A stretch of 64,000 nt of DNA from Vreelandella populi (GCF_003989825.1 NZ_RZHE01000004.1:124001-188000); one strand, 5' to 3'. Counted from the first letter of the stretch, positions 54,222 to 62,732 are shown. The notes: a model not told the origin generated them from the sequence alone. Made by a program: numbers and translations.

Positions 54222-54644
54222 CTAATCAGCCGTCAGCTGTTCAAGCAGCTCATCAATTTCTGCCTTAAGCTCTTTGTCTTCAATCTTGTTAGCACTTATT
54301 TGCGCATTTTGAAGACTTTGAATGGCCGCGTCCGTCTGACCCAGTTCAACCTGCATGGTGGCCATGGAAAAACCGATGGACGACAGGTGATCTTTCGAAT
54401 TGGCCGCCTCAGCCTTTTTCAGGGCTTTTTCATAGATCGCCAAGGCGTCTTCCAATTCCTCGGTAAAGTCCGCCAGCGTTTCCCACTGTTCCGGGTGATC
54501 TTTGTCGGTATTCTCGTGCTCGATACAAATAGCCCTCAGCTCTGCATAAAGTGCTTCGAATGTCTCTCGATCATCTTTTGCAGCCGCTTTCATTAGCTTT
54601 TCAGCCAACTCATAAACAGACTTATAAATTTTGGTATTAATCAC
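54222..54644 (-). CDS. TPR-like small protein of unknown function
   Basis: A 140-residue all-helical, acidic protein. Helix pairs such as EELEDALAIYEKALKKAEAA and SIGFSMATMQVELGQTDAAIQSLQNAQI have tetratricopeptide-like spacing. There is no signal peptide. I know no specific function. It lies 84 bp upstream of the DUF1456 gene on the same strand and may be co-transcribed. Confidence 0.78.
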   Translation of the reverse strand: MINTKIYKSVYELAEKLMKAAAKDDRETFEALYAELRAICIEHENTDKDHPEQWETLADFTEELEDALAIYEKALKKAEAANSKDHLSSIGFSMATMQVELGQTDAAIQSLQNAQISANKIEDKELKAEIDELLEQLTAD

Positions 54645-54822
54645 GGTAACTACCTTGAACAGTAAAATGTGAATCGACTTATAAACGTTACGACGATAAA
54701 TGGGGGCGAGGCCAGCCGTCGATAATTATCAGCGCGCGCCATTATACCCCTGAAGCATAGGCTCAGGCGTTAGAACCGACAAAGCAACAAAATCAAAAGG
54801 CGGACACGAGTTTAGGTTAAGC

Positions 54823-55554
54823 CTACCGACCGCCCGCAACATCAATAAACGAACCCGTCACATAGGAGGCTTCATCAGAGAGTAGCCACACAATGGCTTG
54901 GGCCACTTCTTCCGGCGTGCCACCACGCTTTAAAGGAATTTGTGGCGCTAGCCGCTCAACCCGCCTCGGCTCACCGCCATCAGCGTGCATATCGGTGTGA
55001 ATAAAGCCCGGTCGCACACTGTTGACACGGATGTTTCTGGCAGCAAGCTCAATGGATAAACCCTTGGTCATCGAATCCATTGCCCCTTTGGAGGCGGCGT
55101 AGTCGATGTACTCAAACGGCGAGCCGGTACGCGCCGCAGCGGAAGAAACGTTGACGATAGCGCCCGCCCCCTCGGCCTGGTGGATAAACGCCTTCGAACA
55201 TAAAAAAGCACTCATCACGTTAGCGTTCAGCACCTTCTGAAAACGCTCAGGACTGATATCGGCAAGCGCGGATTGGGTAAACAGGATACCCGCGTTATTG
55301 ACCAGATGCGTTACACGGCCCAGCCGCTGCTGCGCCGCTTCAAACAGTGCCTGTACCTCATCTTCCGCCGAGACATCTGCCTGGAAAGTCATGGCACTGC
55401 CGCCTGCCTCAGTAATACGTGCCGCCACCGACTCCGCTGCTGGTTGGTTTTTCACGTAATTAATACAAACGGCGTATCCTTTGGCAGCTAGTAGTAGCGA
55501 GGTTGCCGCGCCGATACCGCGTCCACCGCCGGTTATGATAGCGACCTTGTTCAT
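54823..55554 (-). CDS. short-chain dehydrogenase/reductase (SDR)
   Basis: A 243-residue classical SDR with the NAD(P) motif ITGGGRGIGAATS, NNAG (LVNNAGILF), catalytic Ser (VNVSSAAAR), YxxxK (YIDYAASKGAMD) and the C-terminal GxxVTGSFIDVAGG. The basic residue after the first strand is weak, so NADP versus NAD preference is unclear. Start ATG 55554 lies seven bases after GGAG. The substrate is unknown. Confidence 0.88.
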   Translation of the reverse strand: MNKVAIITGGGRGIGAATSLLLAAKGYAVCINYVKNQPAAESVAARITEAGGSAMTFQADVSAEDEVQALFEAAQQRLGRVTHLVNNAGILFTQSALADISPERFQKVLNANVMSAFLCSKAFIHQAEGAGAIVNVSSAAARTGSPFEYIDYAASKGAMDSMTKGLSIELAARNIRVNSVRPGFIHTDMHADGGEPRRVERLAPQIPLKRGGTPEEVAQAIVWLLSDEASYVTGSFIDVAGGR

Positions 55555-55735
55555 CAAAACTCTCCTGTACGCTAACCAATCTCTAAATGGCTGGCAGCGC
55601 TTGCAACAACAACGTCATCATATTGCTAAACGACCGAACGATGGTGAAACAAACAATCGTCTATCGGTAATATCATTGATCCCGCATGCCCGCTGTGAGT
55701 ATCCAGTACCACCAGGCCCTAATCTCGACCTGGAT

Positions 55736-56205
55736 TTACGCCAGATCTCGAGCAACCATTAACACTTCGTCAGCGGAATATAGATTTGAAATCCTTGCCA
55801 CGACCTCAGCACCGAGCGTGTTTCTATACAATTTTTGGGCATGATTATCGGCTCTTGTGCTTACTAAAACGCTCTTGAGTACGGAATTTTTCAAAGCGAG
55901 CTGTTTTTTAACCAACGGCAAAGAATCGATGATCAATTGTCGACCAACGCCGTTACCCTGGAAATCAGGCATAACTGCTAGCTGCTCAAGCTCCAAGACA
56001 GCTTCTGGACGAAACCCACTTTTTTGCGCCAAACGATGTATCCGTAGATATTTTCACCACTTGAAGCAACAAAAACCAAATAGCGAGGAAACGCACTTAA
56101 ACTGCACTCTAGCCAATCAAATGAGTAATTCTGCCTTGGAAAGGCTAACGTGTGTACCAACGCCGCACCGACCAAGTCATCTTTAGTCATTAAACGAATA
56201 ACCAA
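55736..56205 (-). pseudogene. GNAT acetyltransferase disrupted by a frameshift
   Basis: The 5' part begins at TTG 56205, six bases after AGGAG (VIRLMTKDDLVGAALVH), and runs to YGYIVW before the frame turns to nonsense with a stop at 55978. The other frame supplies AQKSGFRPEAVLELEQLAVMPDFQGNGVGRQLI, containing the acetyl-CoA loop (QGNGVG), and ends normally at 55736. One extra G beside the GG at 56029-56030 would restore YIVWAQKSGFRPEA. It is the second single-base lesion in this accessory region. Confidence 0.85.
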
Positions 56206-56282
56206 TTTTTTCTCCTGATCAAAACAAAAAGCAGCCAACTCGATATATAAAAACAGTGAATCCTATATTTATTGAAAATTTA

Positions 56283-56549
56283 TTATTTCGTAATGGCGCT
56301 CCGCGTTACGGTTAGCTTGCCCCAATCGGAGCTTGCCACACGCCACTGATGGTGCTCGAAAGCGCTCTGGTCCGCAAACTCCTCAAAAACGTCAAAACGA
56401 CAGGGGTCATTTTTGTTCTGAACGACTTTGAACGTGATACAGCCAGGTTTTTCAAGAGTAAGGCAACAATAATTGGCCAATTCCCGATTAACAACCTCGA
56501 TTTCGTTATTTGGAACCTGAATATAACCTTGCAACACGACCCTACTCAT
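56283..56549 (-). CDS. antibiotic-biosynthesis-monooxygenase (ABM) domain protein
   Basis: An 88-residue ABM-fold protein: VVLQGYIQVPNNEIEVVNRELANYCCLTLEKPGCITFKV, then FDVFEEFADQSAFEHHQ, with the His-His pair usual for putative quinol monooxygenases. It lies between two frameshifted genes and is itself intact. It has somewhat lower GC than the core genes. Confidence 0.82.
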   Translation of the reverse strand: MSRVVLQGYIQVPNNEIEVVNRELANYCCLTLEKPGCITFKVVQNKNDPCRFDVFEEFADQSAFEHHQWRVASSDWGKLTVTRSAITK

Positions 56550-56584
56550 ACCGACTACCTAAAAGAAATTGATTAAAAGGTCCG

Positions 56585-57189
56585 TTAAAGGTCTTGTTGA
56601 TAACGGGCTTCCATAGCCTCTTGCGATTCAGGCACCTCTTTTATGCCAAGCTGGTCGTTAACCATACTTCCCAGCGTAGGTAACGTATCCCGGGCAATAA
56701 CCGAATCGGGTGACCAGAGCTTCGAGCGCATTAACGATTTTGCGCAATGCAGGAATACTTCTTTAACACTGATTTCGATGCAAGCTTTAGGCGGATTCTT
56801 ATCGCCTGAGAACAGCGCCAAATATTCAGTTTGGGTAGTAATACGTGCCTTGCCATTGACTCTAAGAGTTTCCTTAACACCCGGTATTAAAAATAAGCAT
56901 CCTACTTTTCCAGTTTCCACCACATTCAGCATCGTGTCTAAGCGATTATTACCTTTACTGTCGGGTATCACGATACAGTTCTTATTGATGACTTTCACAA
57001 AACCAGGGCTTCCTCCACGAGGCGAACAATCTGGGGCCCCCGATTTTGAATAGGTCGAAAGCAGTACAAATGGCGAGTAAGCAATAAACTGGTTGGAATG
57101 ATACTCCAAAAAACTTATCTGCTTATCTATAGCACGCTGTTTTGGTCGCCATAAAGCCCCCTCAGCTCTTCTTCGGAATCAATGTACAT
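56585..57189 (-). pseudogene. PPOX-class FMN flavoprotein (MSMEG_1061-like) disrupted by a frameshift
   Basis: The open frame from 57109 lacks the family's N terminus, but that N terminus is present upstream in another frame. ATG 57189, behind AGGTGG, encodes YIDSEEELRGLYGD, then hits a stop. A different frame continues RAIDKQISFLEYHSNQFIAYSPFVLLST into the main domain (PDCSPRGG, IPDSKGNNRLDTMLN). Adding one A to the run read from TTTT at 57140-57143 joins them as GDQKQRAIDKQ. The repaired protein would be about 201 residues, the normal family size. Confidence 0.75.
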
Positions 57190-57631
57190 ATCCCACCTTG
57201 AATTGAATTCGCTTATCAAAAAAAGACCCATAATATCGCCTCATGGTTACAAAAAAATAACCTAATCAAGGCTAAATAAAGCCAATGCGAGAGGCCAGCT
57301 TCCAGTAGAAGCTGGATGGAAGATGCGGTAGTCAATTTCTAGCTAATTCACGATTGCCCCAAAGCAGCTTGACGACGTGCCCTTTCGCCCACGGTAAACA
57401 GCTACGATGCTGTAGCCGCTTGCTCCAGAATAAAAGCAGCATCGTAGTTGGCAGATAACCGTTATCAAATGGTTACCCGCGGGGCGAATGTTTTGATTAC
57501 TTCACAAGTAAACGCCTATACGGAAAAACCCACTAGACTGAAGTTGGCGCAGCGCTATTGAACAGCCGATAGACCTGATAAGCCAACGCCCTATAAATGG
57601 TCAGTGTGTCAGTACATAAACAAGGATGGTT
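57190..57631. other. non-coding stretch upstream of the MscS gene
   Basis: About 440 bases with no intact gene. It holds an eight-pair hairpin at 57295-57315 (CCAGCTTC/GAAGCTGG), a VOC-family relic at 57390-57475, and presumably the promoters of the PPOX gene and the MscS gene. I see no RNA gene. Confidence 0.5.
57390..57475 (-). pseudogene. relic of a VOC/glyoxalase-family gene (C-terminal end only)
   Basis: On the minus strand ANYDAAFILE and, after a one-base shift, SGYSIVAVYRG can be read. The intact VOC gene at 60534-60911 ends ANYYAAFILELDGYNIEAVCHR. The nucleotides also align: AAACAGC, TGTAGCC, AGAATAAA, GCAT and TAGTT recur in the same order and nearly the same spacing at 57395-57453 and 60545-60600, with one base fewer here. 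A stop precedes the fragment. It appears to be the remains of a paralogous gene. Confidence 0.55.
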
Positions 57632-59143
57632 ATGGCCGCTTCTTTTACCCTTTTAATTGCACGCAAGGCGCTTCGAGCGTGTGGTCAGTTACTCTTACTG
57701 CTGGGTATGCTTTTGGGAGTGTCGGTTCACGCCGAAGAGAGTGCTCCCCTACCTGCTAACCCCGGCGGCGTAGCCCCCGATAATGCTCAGATTGAAACCA
57801 CCCCGTCACCACTTAAGGATGAAGAGATTCGTCAACGTATCAGCGGCATTTTCTCTGAAATCGATGGGCTCGGGGCAGTCGAGGTCAGCGTTACCCAAGG
57901 AGTCGTAACGCTTGCAGGAGAAACGGCCAACGACAGAAAAGCCCAGCAGGCAGTCGGCCTGGCCAATCGATTGACCGACGTGGTGACAGTGGGCGACCAG
58001 ATCGAGCGCACGCTGGATGTTCAGGATAATGTCGCCACCGCCTACCAGGGCTTACGGGCGCGGGGCCAGAACCTGCTCAGGGCGTTGCCTCTTTTATTGG
58101 TGGGCTTTGTGATATTTGGCCTGGTCGCCTGGTTCGGCGCCTGGCTATCCAACCGAAAGAACCTGTGGCAACGGCTGACGCCCAACTCCTTTGTGGCCGA
58201 GTTATTGGCACAAACCATCAAGGTAATTTTCATTATCCTAGGGCTTATCATGGCATTAAGCCTGATAGGCGCCGAGACGGTGATCGGCACCCTGCTGGGC
58301 GGCGCTGGGGTGATCGGTATTGCCATTGGCTTTGCCGTCAAGGACACGATCGAAAACTACATTGCTTCCTTGATGCTCAGCATCCGCCAACCCTTTCAGG
58401 CGCGTGATCATGTAGTCATCAACGATAGGGAAGGCATCGTGGTCCGCCTGACCTCGCGCGCCACCATTCTCATGACGCTGGAGGGGAACCAGCTACGCAT
58501 TCCCAACGCCGACGTTTTCAAGGGCATCATTCTCAATTACACCCAAAACCCGGAACGTCGCTTCAATTTCGAGCTGGGCGTGGACGCCAATGACGACCCC
58601 CTGGCCGCCATCAAGGTAGTCCTCGATGCTCTGCAGGCATTGGAGTTCGTGCTGAACGAGCCCAAGGCCGTAGGCGTTATCAAAAACGTTGGCGACTCCA
58701 ATATCGTGCTGGAGTTTCTGGGATGGGTAGACCAGTCCACGACCGACTTCGGCAAGGCACGCAGCATTGCCATTCGTGAAACCAAGCACGCTCTGGAAAA
58801 CCAGGGGTTCAGCTTACCGGAGCCAATCTACCGCTTGAGTTTCAATCCTGAGCTTGAACACGCACTGGCACACTTTCAGGGCGACAGCGCAGGTTCACTC
58901 AACCCTGACGTGGCGCTGACACCGGCCACGCCTGATTCTCAAACAGCCATTCGGCCTAATACAATTGATGGTAGAGATAAACAGCAGGCCAAAGCGCGTG
59001 CGAAGCAGATATTGCGCGGCCACGAAGCGGATGAGGTGCTGGATGCCCGCCCGGACGAAAGGCTGATGAAAAAGGTAGAACAGGAAATTGCGGAAAATTC
59101 CAATGAAACCGATTTATTGAATAAGAATTCTCCGCGAGAGTAA
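57632..59143 (+). CDS. small-conductance mechanosensitive channel (MscS family) with BON domain
   Basis: A 503-residue protein in this order: signal peptide (about 1-34), a BON domain (about 60-130, SGIFSEIDGLGAVEVSVTQGVVTLAGE), two or three membrane helices (about 145-255) including the pore-lining GGAGVIGIAIGFAVKDTIENYI, and the MscS beta and C-terminal domains. BON-MscS fusions probably tie channel gating to the envelope. Channels of this kind release solutes after hypo-osmotic shock, fitting a halophile. Start ATG 57632 follows AAGGA; ATG 57626 overlaps that site. Confidence 0.92.
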   Translation: MAASFTLLIARKALRACGQLLLLLGMLLGVSVHAEESAPLPANPGGVAPDNAQIETTPSPLKDEEIRQRISGIFSEIDGLGAVEVSVTQGVVTLAGETANDRKAQQAVGLANRLTDVVTVGDQIERTLDVQDNVATAYQGLRARGQNLLRALPLLLVGFVIFGLVAWFGAWLSNRKNLWQRLTPNSFVAELLAQTIKVIFIILGLIMALSLIGAETVIGTLLGGAGVIGIAIGFAVKDTIENYIASLMLSIRQPFQARDHVVINDREGIVVRLTSRATILMTLEGNQLRIPNADVFKGIILNYTQNPERRFNFELGVDANDDPLAAIKVVLDALQALEFVLNEPKAVGVIKNVGDSNIVLEFLGWVDQSTTDFGKARSIAIRETKHALENQGFSLPEPIYRLSFNPELEHALAHFQGDSAGSLNPDVALTPATPDSQTAIRPNTIDGRDKQQAKARAKQILRGHEADEVLDARPDERLMKKVEQEIAENSNETDLLNKNSPRE

Positions 59144-59230
59144 CCATGATCTATGCAGCAAAAAATTAACGATCAAAAATGCTTTTGAATACCCTGATTT
59201 TCGGGGGTATCGTTGAGCTTAGGGTAAGCT

Positions 59231-59683
59231 CTACCATTTAAACACTACGTACAGCCGCAGCGCATCTTGATGCTGCATACCATTTTCAAAAATGGGTTCA
59301 GGGTAATGATCTAAAAAATGGTTTTTAACTACCCGATCAACCCTGAACCCATGGCGCTGATAATAGGTAAGCTGATACCCAAAGGTGCCAGTACTTAACT
59401 CCACCCGCTGCATATTCTTGTTTTTCAGCTCACCCAAGGCGAAGCGCAGCAGGCCAGAGCCCAACCCTTGCTGCTGGAATTGTGGATATACCGCGATATT
59501 GAATATTTCAGCAGTGTTGTTACTGATGGCCTTTGCGACACACGCCCCGGCAATTTTTCCATCAAGTTTTGCAGCAAAGCACCAAGCGCCATCTAAGTAA
59601 GACGCGATGTTCTGCTCAGAAGGATCTGCTTCGAGTAAAAGCTGGATGGGAACAGCGCTGGCATTGACCTCTAGATAGTCCAT
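59231..59683 (-). CDS. GNAT-family N-acetyltransferase
   Basis: A 150-residue GNAT with the acetyl-CoA loop IAVYPQFQQQGLGSGLLRFAL and the later YYQRHGF motif. The substrate is unknown. It is the downstream member of a minus-strand group (nitrilase, VOC, methyltransferase, GNAT). A weak hairpin at 59189-59210 and another at 59215-59231 lie just after its stop and may end transcription from both sides. Confidence 0.87.
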   Translation of the reverse strand: MDYLEVNASAVPIQLLLEADPSEQNIASYLDGAWCFAAKLDGKIAGACVAKAISNNTAEIFNIAVYPQFQQQGLGSGLLRFALGELKNKNMQRVELSTGTFGYQLTYYQRHGFRVDRVVKNHFLDHYPEPIFENGMQHQDALRLYVVFKW

Positions 59684-59734
59684 TCTTATCTCAAGCCCAT
59701 AACGCCAGAGTTCAGTGATATCGAGTTGCAGCGT

Positions 59735-60493
59735 TCATGGCCACGAATATTGGCTACCTGTGTATTCTAGAATTTCGTAAGAATAGGCATACTTGAACGC
59801 GCCTGTGATGTCGATTCCTGAAAGTTCTTTACGCAATTCAGCCGTTATCGCATTAAGGGTCCTTCCCTTACGCGCCGCCTCTTCAATATTGGATTGAGTA
59901 GATAGATAGCCGATCAGCGGTTCAAGCGTAAACTCTATTGGAAGCCATCCGCTTTCACTGGCAATAACGGAAAGCCCTTCATCATCTGCCAGCGTCATAT
60001 CATCAAATCGATTACGTGGCGGAGATGGGTAGCGCTTAAAATACTCGTTACGAAGCCAATTATTAAACTGTTCAGAGGTGGTATGGCCCGCGAATGCGAA
60101 ATTATAAATGAGCCAGACAGCCCCAGGGTTGGACGCGGCTTTATAGGAGGCAATCGCCCGCGTGTCATCAAACCAATGAAACGCCATACACGTAGAGATG
60201 AGGTCGAAACGACCTTGTTGGGGAAGGTCAGTGTAGTCCGCTTTTCTAACAGAGAGGCCACGCTTTTGCGCTATTGCCAGCATCTCATCGGATGAATCAA
60301 TACCAATCACCTTCTGGCCAATAGCTAGCAGTGGAACGGTAGAATCACCGGTGCCACATGCCACATCAACCACACGTTCAAAGTGCCTACCCTGCAAATG
60401 CTGCTGTATTTTTTGAACGACAGCTTGATGGGTTTTGGGTCGATATTGATCGTACCGCTCACCCATACCACTCTCTGTGAAGTACTGGGTCAT
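59735..60493 (-). CDS. class I SAM-dependent methyltransferase
   Basis: A 252-residue methyltransferase with motif I VVDVACGTGDSTVPLL, motif II IGIDSSDEMLAIA and the FHWFDD motif seen in Tmt/UbiE-like small-molecule methyltransferases. The substrate is unknown. It lies 40 bases after the VOC gene on the same strand. Confidence 0.87.
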   Translation of the reverse strand: MTQYFTESGMGERYDQYRPKTHQAVVQKIQQHLQGRHFERVVDVACGTGDSTVPLLAIGQKVIGIDSSDEMLAIAQKRGLSVRKADYTDLPQQGRFDLISTCMAFHWFDDTRAIASYKAASNPGAVWLIYNFAFAGHTTSEQFNNWLRNEYFKRYPSPPRNRFDDMTLADDEGLSVIASESGWLPIEFTLEPLIGYLSTQSNIEEAARKGRTLNAITAELRKELSGIDITGAFKYAYSYEILEYTGSQYSWP

Positions 60494-60533
60494 GTGTGTT
60501 CCCTGTGCAGCTGGTGGTTAGCTGGCGGTATGC

Positions 60534-60911
60534 TTACCTATGACAAACAGCCTCTATATTGTAGCCATCCAATTCGAGAATAAAGGCTGCATAATAGTTT
60601 GCATGGTAGTTAGGCCTGTAACCCGGCGCGCCATTACATTGGCCACCACACTTTATTGCCGCCTCGTAGAAGGCGTTAACTTCATCATGTGTTTTGGCGC
60701 GAAAAGCGATATGGCTTCTGGGTGAATGAGGCGTTGCTTCTGAAATCCAAAAATCACCTCCAGGATCATCGCCCATACTTTCTTGCGAGCCAAACCCTGC
60801 GGATGTGCCAAAATCCAAGCAGATTTTGTAGCCGAGAGTTTTAAGAACCTCTTTATAAAACGCTCTACTCGTCGCAATGCTAGATACGTTGATTCCTGTG
60901 TGATCAATCAT
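60534..60911 (-). CDS. VOC/glyoxalase-family protein
   Basis: A 125-residue protein of two beta-alpha-beta-beta-beta units: MIDHTGINVSSIATSRAFYKEVLKTLGY and SHIAFRAKTHDEVNAFYEAA, with ligand-type His5, His in HIAF and Glu in YNIEAVCH. The Glu and two His residues suggest a metal site. It starts three bases after the nitrilase stop, so the two are coupled. Its 3' end is similar to the relic at 57390-57475. Confidence 0.85.
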   Translation of the reverse strand: MIDHTGINVSSIATSRAFYKEVLKTLGYKICLDFGTSAGFGSQESMGDDPGGDFWISEATPHSPRSHIAFRAKTHDEVNAFYEAAIKCGGQCNGAPGYRPNYHANYYAAFILELDGYNIEAVCHR

Positions 60912-60914
60912 TAT

Positions 60915-61637
60915 TCAAATGCCTATCGCTGTTTCGCTGACGGTGTCCAGCACCAAAATTCCTTCGGCTTCTGAATGCAATTGAGCAAGCAGCTCACCAT
61001 GGGCATTCCAAGCAGCCGACTGACCGACGCTGATAAAATCATCGCAGGGCCCAACACAGTTTGCCATGATCACCGACATACTATGCCGCTTCGCCACTTC
61101 TGGATAATGCACCATGGCCTTGGCAAGTCCACCGGCTGGCTTGGCAACGCTTGCCAAGTAGATATCCGCAGACATCGCCGCTACCTCGTCCGCGTGGCTC
61201 ATTTGAAGCGATTCATAACAGATAGCAGGCGCCAACTTATAGTCATCGTGCTCAATTACTAACTGCTTATTACCTGGTACAAAATAAGAAGTTTCATCGA
61301 TATGTAACTGCTGTTTTGCGTAAAGACGACGGGGTGTGCCCGGCGAGAACCACACCATGCCAATCTGTACTCCCATATCAACGACAATAGGCATACCAAC
61401 GCCGATGAGCATATTATGCTGTGCGCTACATTCCTGAAGCACATCCAACCGATGATCCGCCCACCCAATCGCTAGCGAACTTGCAAGACGCGGTTCAAAT
61501 CCGGTAAGTGAAAGTTCTGGAAAGAAAACGACCTCAGCCTGCTGAGCTGCCGCCCGTTGTATAAATTTAAGATGTTTAGAGAGATTAGCCTCTATATCTC
61601 CAGTGACGGGGTGCAACTGCGCGGCACATAGCTTCAT
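60915..61637 (-). CDS. carbon-nitrogen hydrolase (nitrilase superfamily)
   Basis: A 240-residue amidase-fold enzyme with the catalytic triad visible as Glu in FFPELSLTGFEP, Lys in LYAKQQLH and Cys in AICYESLQ. A further region, MANCVGPCDDF, follows. It most resembles small aliphatic or ureido-type amidases. It is first of the group nitrilase-VOC-methyltransferase. Confidence 0.88.
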   Translation of the reverse strand: MKLCAAQLHPVTGDIEANLSKHLKFIQRAAAQQAEVVFFPELSLTGFEPRLASSLAIGWADHRLDVLQECSAQHNMLIGVGMPIVVDMGVQIGMVWFSPGTPRRLYAKQQLHIDETSYFVPGNKQLVIEHDDYKLAPAICYESLQMSHADEVAAMSADIYLASVAKPAGGLAKAMVHYPEVAKRHSMSVIMANCVGPCDDFISVGQSAAWNAHGELLAQLHSEAEGILVLDTVSETAIGI

Positions 61638-61704
61638 TATTGAAGTCCTTTAATCCAAACCTACCGCCGCCCGATAATATGGGGAACCTAATTTATTGGA
61701 CGAT

Positions 61705-61721
61705 GGGTGCCAAAGGCACCC
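61705..61721 (-). terminator. weak hairpin after the SoxR-linked VOC gene
   Basis: GGGTGCC-(three bases)-GGCACCC is a perfect seven-pair stem 30 bases after the VOC stop on the minus strand. No run of T follows, so termination would be inefficient or factor-dependent. Confidence 0.4.
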
Positions 61722-61751
61722 GATCATCTTTACACAGTAATGCACTGCTGA

Positions 61752-62177
61752 TTACAACGCATCGCGATTTAAATTACGCTCTGCCGGTATATCACTCAGA
61801 TACTCCACAAACTCCACCTCAAACCCGGCCGGGTCAACGAAGTAAACGTTTTTACGAAACGGCTCGGTGGCACCCGGTTTAGCAACAGCAAAGCCCGCGT
61901 TATTTAATCGAGCCACTACGGCATCCAGGTTATCGGTCACATAAGCAAAGTGAGCCAAACCAACATTATGGCCTTCCAAAGCACGGTTTTGTCCTTCGCC
62001 ATGATCGCTTAACGCCAGGTAATGCCGGTCATCACCAAAGTGCACCCACTTGCGCGGTTTGCCGTACCACTCGCCATGCCCCTCATCGCGTATATGCCAG
62101 TGAGGGAAAGCGGCGCGGTAAAAAACCAGCATGGCATCCATATCAGCAATGACCAGATTCACGTGTTCCAAGTACAT
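61752..62177 (-). CDS. VOC-family protein, probable SoxR target
   Basis: A 141-residue VOC protein: MYLEHVNLVIADMDAMLVFYRAAFPHW, then HNVGLAHFAYVTDNLDAVVARL and KNVYFVDPAGFEVEFVEYL. His5, His in AHFAY and Glu in EVEFVE are likely metal ligands. Related proteins are glyoxalases, dioxygenases and drug-binding proteins. It has an AAGGAG site. It is divergent from soxR, with a SoxR box in a promoter layout matching the Escherichia coli soxS promoter pointing towards this gene. Confidence 0.87.
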   Translation of the reverse strand: MYLEHVNLVIADMDAMLVFYRAAFPHWHIRDEGHGEWYGKPRKWVHFGDDRHYLALSDHGEGQNRALEGHNVGLAHFAYVTDNLDAVVARLNNAGFAVAKPGATEPFRKNVYFVDPAGFEVEFVEYLSDIPAERNLNRDAL

Positions 62178-62215
62178 GTTGTTCTCCTTGCGTGGGTTCG
62201 GATAAAAGGTTAAAA

Positions 62216-62233
62216 CCTCAACCTAAGTTGAGG
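62216..62233. promoter_or_regulatory. SoxR box between soxR and the divergent VOC gene
   Basis: CCTCAACCTAAGTTGAGG has the perfect outer arms CCTCAA/TTGAGG of the SoxR operator. On the minus strand it is preceded by TTTACC and followed by TAACCT about 19 bases on, the stretched spacer of MerR-type promoters. This arrangement drives the VOC gene. Confidence 0.88.
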
Positions 62234-62273
62234 TAAAGTTTTTTTTGAACCAGCAGAAAAAAATGGAGCGAAA

Positions 62274-62732
62274 ATGGCGGAGGCGAATTGGAGTGTCGGC
62301 AAGGTAGCCAAGCGCTGCGGCATTAATATCAGCGCCCTGCACTTCTATGAGCAGCAAGGGCTGATCCAGAGCTCGCGCAATCCGGGCAATCAGCGGCGTT
62401 ATAAACCAGAAGTGCTAAGGCGCATATCAGTAATCAAAGCCGCGCAGAAGGTTGGCGTCAGCCTGGACGAGATCAAGAAAGCTTTCGAGTCACTGCCCAA
62501 TAACCGCACACCCACGGTGGAAGACTGGCAGCAGCTTTCCAGGAATTGGCAGCGCATGCTGGATGGCCGTATTGCCTACCTGCAAACGCTGCGTAATAAC
62601 TTGAGCGGCTGTATTGGCTGCGGGTGTTTGAGCATGACCAACTGTCCGCTGTATAACCCGGATGATCAACTGGCTGAGCTGGGTAGCGGACCGGTGCTTT
62701 TGGATCAGGCGGAGGAGAATGCTCGGTTATAG
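62274..62732 (+). CDS. soxR: redox-sensitive transcriptional activator SoxR
   Basis: A 152-residue MerR-family sensor. The winged helix is WSVGKVAKRCGINISALHFYEQQGLI, followed by a dimerisation helix. The [2Fe-2S] cysteines are Cys113, Cys116, Cys118 and Cys124 in CIGCGCLSMTNC. It is activated by redox-cycling compounds. In bacteria lacking soxS, SoxR directly controls a few detoxification genes, here evidently the divergent VOC gene. The open frame ends just before the AT-rich stretch leading to the helicase. Confidence 0.96.
   Translation: MAEANWSVGKVAKRCGINISALHFYEQQGLIQSSRNPGNQRRYKPEVLRRISVIKAAQKVGVSLDEIKKAFESLPNNRTPTVEDWQQLSRNWQRMLDGRIAYLQTLRNNLSGCIGCGCLSMTNCPLYNPDDQLAELGSGPVLLDQAEENARL

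Noticed and set aside
57402-57447. 11-bp inverted repeat with a 24-base loop, possibly a cruciform or recombination site
   Set aside because: The surrounding 60 bases align with the end of the VOC gene at 60.5 kb, so the pairing is better explained as a chance feature of a gene relic.
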